DNA from: JAIRVZ01 sp031553755
GTDB lineage: Bacteria; Bacteroidota; Bacteroidia; Bacteroidales; Azobacteroidaceae
Reading direction: 5' to 3'
Assembly: GCA_031553755.1 (NCBI GenBank)
Contig: JAVBKZ010000113.1
Coordinates: 1-7,593 of the forward strand
DNA: 7,593 nucleotides
Shown here: positions 5,934 through 7,593 of the stretch, in pieces
How the letters are laid out: the number at the start of each line of letters is the position of its first letter
Position numbering within the stretch: the stretch's first letter is position 1
Made by a program: the position numbers and the translations under genes
The notes under the pieces: model-generated
What the model was told of the DNA's origin: nothing
Databases searched by the model: none
What the model saw: only the letters and a program-made list of their open reading frames with translations

Positions 5934-6629
5934 TTATTCTGACACGCAGCGCACGGAGAACCCGCTGCCGCGGCTGTAGTAGCTCCAGTACGCGCCGCCG
6001 CTGTAGAAGAACAGGTCGTACGCGCTGAGGCTGCCGCTCGGCGTACTGCCCCAATAGTCGCCGCCCGAGCCTACGTTGCCGAGCGAACCACCGCTGCCGT
6101 TGCGGCCGCCTGCGGCAGGCAGGAACAGACAACTACCGGTAGCTTTATCTGTAAATTTTCTGCCGTTGATGCCATTGACAGTAGTCCATTCATTAGTTAC
6201 GTTATTTATATCAAGCAATGATTGAATTTCTGCCAAAGTGGGTACACGCCATCCCGCAGGACTGGGATCGTTGGCTTTCAACCATACATCTGATTTTGCA
6301 TAAACGCTGTTATAATAATCATTGTAAAGCAAAAAATCAGTTGTACCTTTATTCCATTGGTAATACTGGCCGTAATCTTCGGGCTTGGCAACAAAAGTAC
6401 CGGGAGCGCCCACATTGCGGGTAGCCCATTTAACTCCGTTGATAATCGAAAAATCGCCGTCGCAGATACCTTGTTTAAAAACAATACTGTCTATATCCGA
6501 AATAGCCGATTGAAAAATAGTTGTCCCTCCTTTTTGAAAATACACATTTTGTGCGACAACGGTAGTTGTGCCAAACAACAAAAAAATTATTGTTGTAATG
6601 AATGTTGCTATTTTTGTCTTCATAATCAT
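5934..6629 (-). CDS. Secreted FISUMP-domain protein, candidate DGR target
   Basis: A 231-residue exported protein. Residues 1-27 are a signal peptide ending VVAQ, without a lipobox cysteine. Residues 28-51 form a short module ending FQSAISDIDSIVF, also present in the gene upstream. From about residue 60 to the end it is a FISUMP domain (Fibrobacter succinogenes major paralogous domain): VKWATRNVG near 67, GQYYQW near 87, WRVPTLAEIQ at 127-136, and the terminal GFSVRCVSE. The biochemical role of this family is unknown; it is usually a surface or secreted domain, and no sorting domain of its own is present. The last 60 codons are 70% GC against about one third GC earlier in the gene and use mostly NNC codons, as in retroelement-diversified variable regions. 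The start may be the ATG at 6629 or at 6623; the gap to the upstream gene is 8 nt. Confidence 0.88.
   Translation of the reverse strand: MIMKTKIATFITTIIFLLFGTTTVVAQNVYFQKGGTTIFQSAISDIDSIVFKQGICDGDFSIINGVKWATRNVGAPGTFVAKPEDYGQYYQWNKGTTDFLLYNDYYNSVYAKSDVWLKANDPSPAGWRVPTLAEIQSLLDINNVTNEWTTVNGINGRKFTDKATGSCLFLPAAGGRNGSGGSLGNVGSGGDYWGSTPSGSLSAYDLFFYSGGAYWSYYSRGSGFSVRCVSE
5943..6071 (-). other. Candidate variable region of a DGR target
   Basis: Codons for residues 187-229 of the FISUMP protein: 30 of 43 end in C, 11 in G, 2 in T and none in A. TAC, GAC, TTC, AGC and GGC dominate, which is what results when AAC and AGC codons of a template repeat are mutated at adenines. The residues are mostly Tyr, Ser, Gly, Asp and Phe, followed by the conserved GFSVRCV. 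No template repeat or reverse transcriptase is in the window, so this is inference from composition and position. Confidence 0.5.
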
Positions 6630-6637
6630 CTGCTTGT

Positions 6638-7246
6638 TTAAGATTTAACTACTTTTTTAACGACTGCGCCTTGCTCCGTTTCTACGCGGAGAAGATAAAC
6701 GCCGGCAACCCTGCCCTGCAACAATACTGTATATTGCGTCCCGACACCATTACCTCGCTGTTTGGAAATCATCTTGCCGTCAATACCAAACAATGCCAAC
6801 GACTTGATAGCTACAACGCTTTCAACTACCACATCGCCCGCCGGAGTAAAAGATACCAACACATCAAAATCGCTCCTTAAAGACGGATTTCTTATTCCGG
6901 AACCGTCCATATCGCCCAAACGAATTTTTGATATCTCGCTGAAGGCGTATGTCTGGTTACCATTCGATGCTTCTATAGAAAAATTATCTTCCGAAAAAGA
7001 AAATTGTTGAATCTCGTTCAATAGAATTTTATCGACAAAAGGAGTTTCATTTTTATGTATAATCAAGGCATCATCGGGTGCGACTTTGTCAAAAGTCAAA
7101 CTATCAATACCCGAAACCGGTGATTGAAAAACAACCACACCATCCTTCATTACATACATTGTATTCACTTGCGCAATACTGCTCATACTCCATGCCGCAA
7201 GAGCAACAAGTACTGCTGTTTTCAAACTTAATAATAATTTCCTCAT
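6638..7246 (-). CDS. Secreted protein with T9SS type A sorting domain
   Basis: A 202-residue exported protein. MRKLLLSLKT followed by a hydrophobic stretch and SIAQ gives a signal peptide cut after about residue 25. Residues 28-110 hold three similar strands of about 25 residues: one ending VVFQSPVSGIDSLTF, one ending KILLNEIQQFSF, and one ending AFSEISKIRL. Residues about 128-202 match the T9SS type A C-terminal sorting domain: ALFGIDGKMISKQ, then a basic spacer, AGVYLLRVETEQG, and the Lys-rich end KKVVKS. That domain sends proteins through the type IX secretion machine to the outer surface, where it is usually removed. No enzyme domain is visible, so the middle part is of unknown function. 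It is the first gene of an operon with the FISUMP gene 8 nt downstream. Confidence 0.82.
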   Translation of the reverse strand: MRKLLLSLKTAVLVALAAWSMSSIAQVNTMYVMKDGVVVFQSPVSGIDSLTFDKVAPDDALIIHKNETPFVDKILLNEIQQFSFSEDNFSIEASNGNQTYAFSEISKIRLGDMDGSGIRNPSLRSDFDVLVSFTPAGDVVVESVVAIKSLALFGIDGKMISKQRGNGVGTQYTVLLQGRVAGVYLLRVETEQGAVVKKVVKS

Positions 7247-7296
7247 AACATCTTATTTTTTTGTAATTCCATTTTTATACCAGCCAAGAAATTCAT
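7243..7296 (-). promoter_or_regulatory. Possible 17-codon leader ORF overlapping the T9SS gene start
   Basis: On the minus strand ATG (7296) opens MNFLAGIKMELQKNKML, whose TGA overlaps the ATG of the next gene (ATGA). G-rich GGGGTGG precedes it by three bases, and a stronger AAGGAGGG lies at 7314-7321, in phase with a possible TTG start. The main gene itself lacks a good ribosome site, so coupling by a leader is conceivable. It may be chance in a short frame. Confidence 0.3.
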
Positions 7297-7354
7297 AAGC
7301 CACCCCAAAGACACCCTCCTTATATAAATGCAAAAAAAACTGTCTTGCATGATT

Positions 7355-7393
7355 TTATGTAAATTGGACTTTACATAATCAAGAGCAAATTTA
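7355..7393 (-). promoter_or_regulatory. Candidate operon promoter and dyad
   Basis: Minus-strand TAAATTTG (plus 7386-7393) fits TAnnTTTG, about 140 bases upstream of the T9SS gene start. The nearest TTTG upstream is only 13 bases away, shorter than usual. A perfect dyad with 9-base arms (TTATGTAAA at 7355-7363, TTTACATAA at 7370-7378) lies where the transcript would begin and could be an operator or a 5' hairpin. Confidence 0.33.
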
Positions 7394-7480
7394 TAAAAAT
7401 TTTTAACAAATTAAAATAATTAAGTATTTTATTTGGATTATACATACAATTTATAAAGTTTGGTTACTTCTTTTATTTAC

Positions 7481-7549
7481 CAATACCGAAGGTATTGTAT
7501 GTTTATAGATAATTGTGGCACCATGTTTTATACGACTCCTAAGGAGTCG
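7481..7549 (+). repeat. Palindromic repeat with ATGTTTATAGA module, copy 2
   Basis: CAATACC, loop GAA, GGTATTG (7481-7497) is followed by ATGTTTATAGA (7499-7509), about 23 bases of spacer, and a second palindrome CGACTCCT/AGGAGTCG (7533-7549). The first half repeats, in opposite orientation, the unit at 5695-5722. The function is unknown. Confidence 0.7.
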
Positions 7550-7560
7550 AACGAATTAGA

Positions 7561-7593
7561 AACTCTAACAGGGTTTTGAACCTTGTTAGAGTT
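7561..7593. repeat. 15-bp-stem hairpin at the window end
   Basis: AACTCTAACAGGGTT (7561-7575) and AACCTTGTTAGAGTT (7579-7593) pair along 15 positions with one G-U type mismatch around loop TTG. The window stops exactly at its end, so it may extend further. It could be a terminator of a gene beyond the edge, or another intergenic palindrome. Confidence 0.7.

Noticed and set aside
5884..6132. 82-codon Arg-rich minus-strand ORF
   Set aside because: An out-of-frame shadow of the GC-rich end of the FISUMP gene, which itself reads as a coherent domain to GFSVRCVSE.
1..7593. CRISPR array, rRNA, integrase or reverse transcriptase in the window
   Set aside because: No regular direct-repeat and spacer series, no rRNA sequence, and no reading frame with integrase or reverse transcriptase motifs was seen. 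Any DGR machinery must lie outside.

Overview
The window looks like a chromosomal segment from an AT-rich member of the Bacteroidetes, most likely Bacteroidales. The signs are promoters of the TTTG / TAnnTTTG type (clearest in front of the tRNA gene), a cysteine-free RecO of the Bacteroidetes kind, an S16 protein with a long Ala/Lys/Glu tail, a type IX secretion (T9SS) sorting domain, and a FISUMP-domain secreted protein. No species can be named from the sequence alone.

Layout from left to right. Positions 1-190 hold a REP-like pair of inverted hairpins, followed by what appears to be the last 30 codons of a HigB/RelE-type toxin whose stop overlaps the start of an intact HigA-like antitoxin (191-493, +). 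A tRNA-Arg(CCT) lies on the minus strand at 575-646, with a good promoter that reads away from recO (721-1452, +). recO converges on clpB (1498-4086, -). Between clpB and rpsP is about 400 bp holding a candidate clpB promoter, a roughly 164-bp imperfect inverted-repeat element that looks like a miniature mobile element, and the rpsP terminator. rpsP (4493-5020, -) and a small DMT/DUF486 membrane protein gene (5177-5545, +) are divergent. Positions 5546-5933 contain no convincing gene and are a cluster of hairpin repeats.

The accessory part is a two-gene minus-strand operon, 7246 down to 5934. The first gene encodes a 202-aa secreted protein with a T9SS type A sorting domain. The second, 8 nt downstream, encodes a 231-aa secreted FISUMP-domain protein. 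Both mature N-termini begin with the same short module (FQSxxSxIDSxxF).

The most interesting signal is at the 3' end of the FISUMP gene. The last ~180 bp jump to 70% GC in a gene and genome that are otherwise AT-rich. Of 43 consecutive codons, 30 are NNC and none ends in A. They encode mostly Tyr, Ser, Gly, Asp and Phe inside a GFSVRCV-type C-terminus, and a 9-bp perfect hairpin follows just after the stop codon. This is what the variable region of a diversity-generating retroelement (DGR) target gene looks like. No reverse transcriptase or template repeat is in the window, so if the reading is right this would be a remote target. The window ends in further palindromic repeats, one of which shares a conserved ATGTTTATAGA module with a repeat near 5700 in the opposite orientation.
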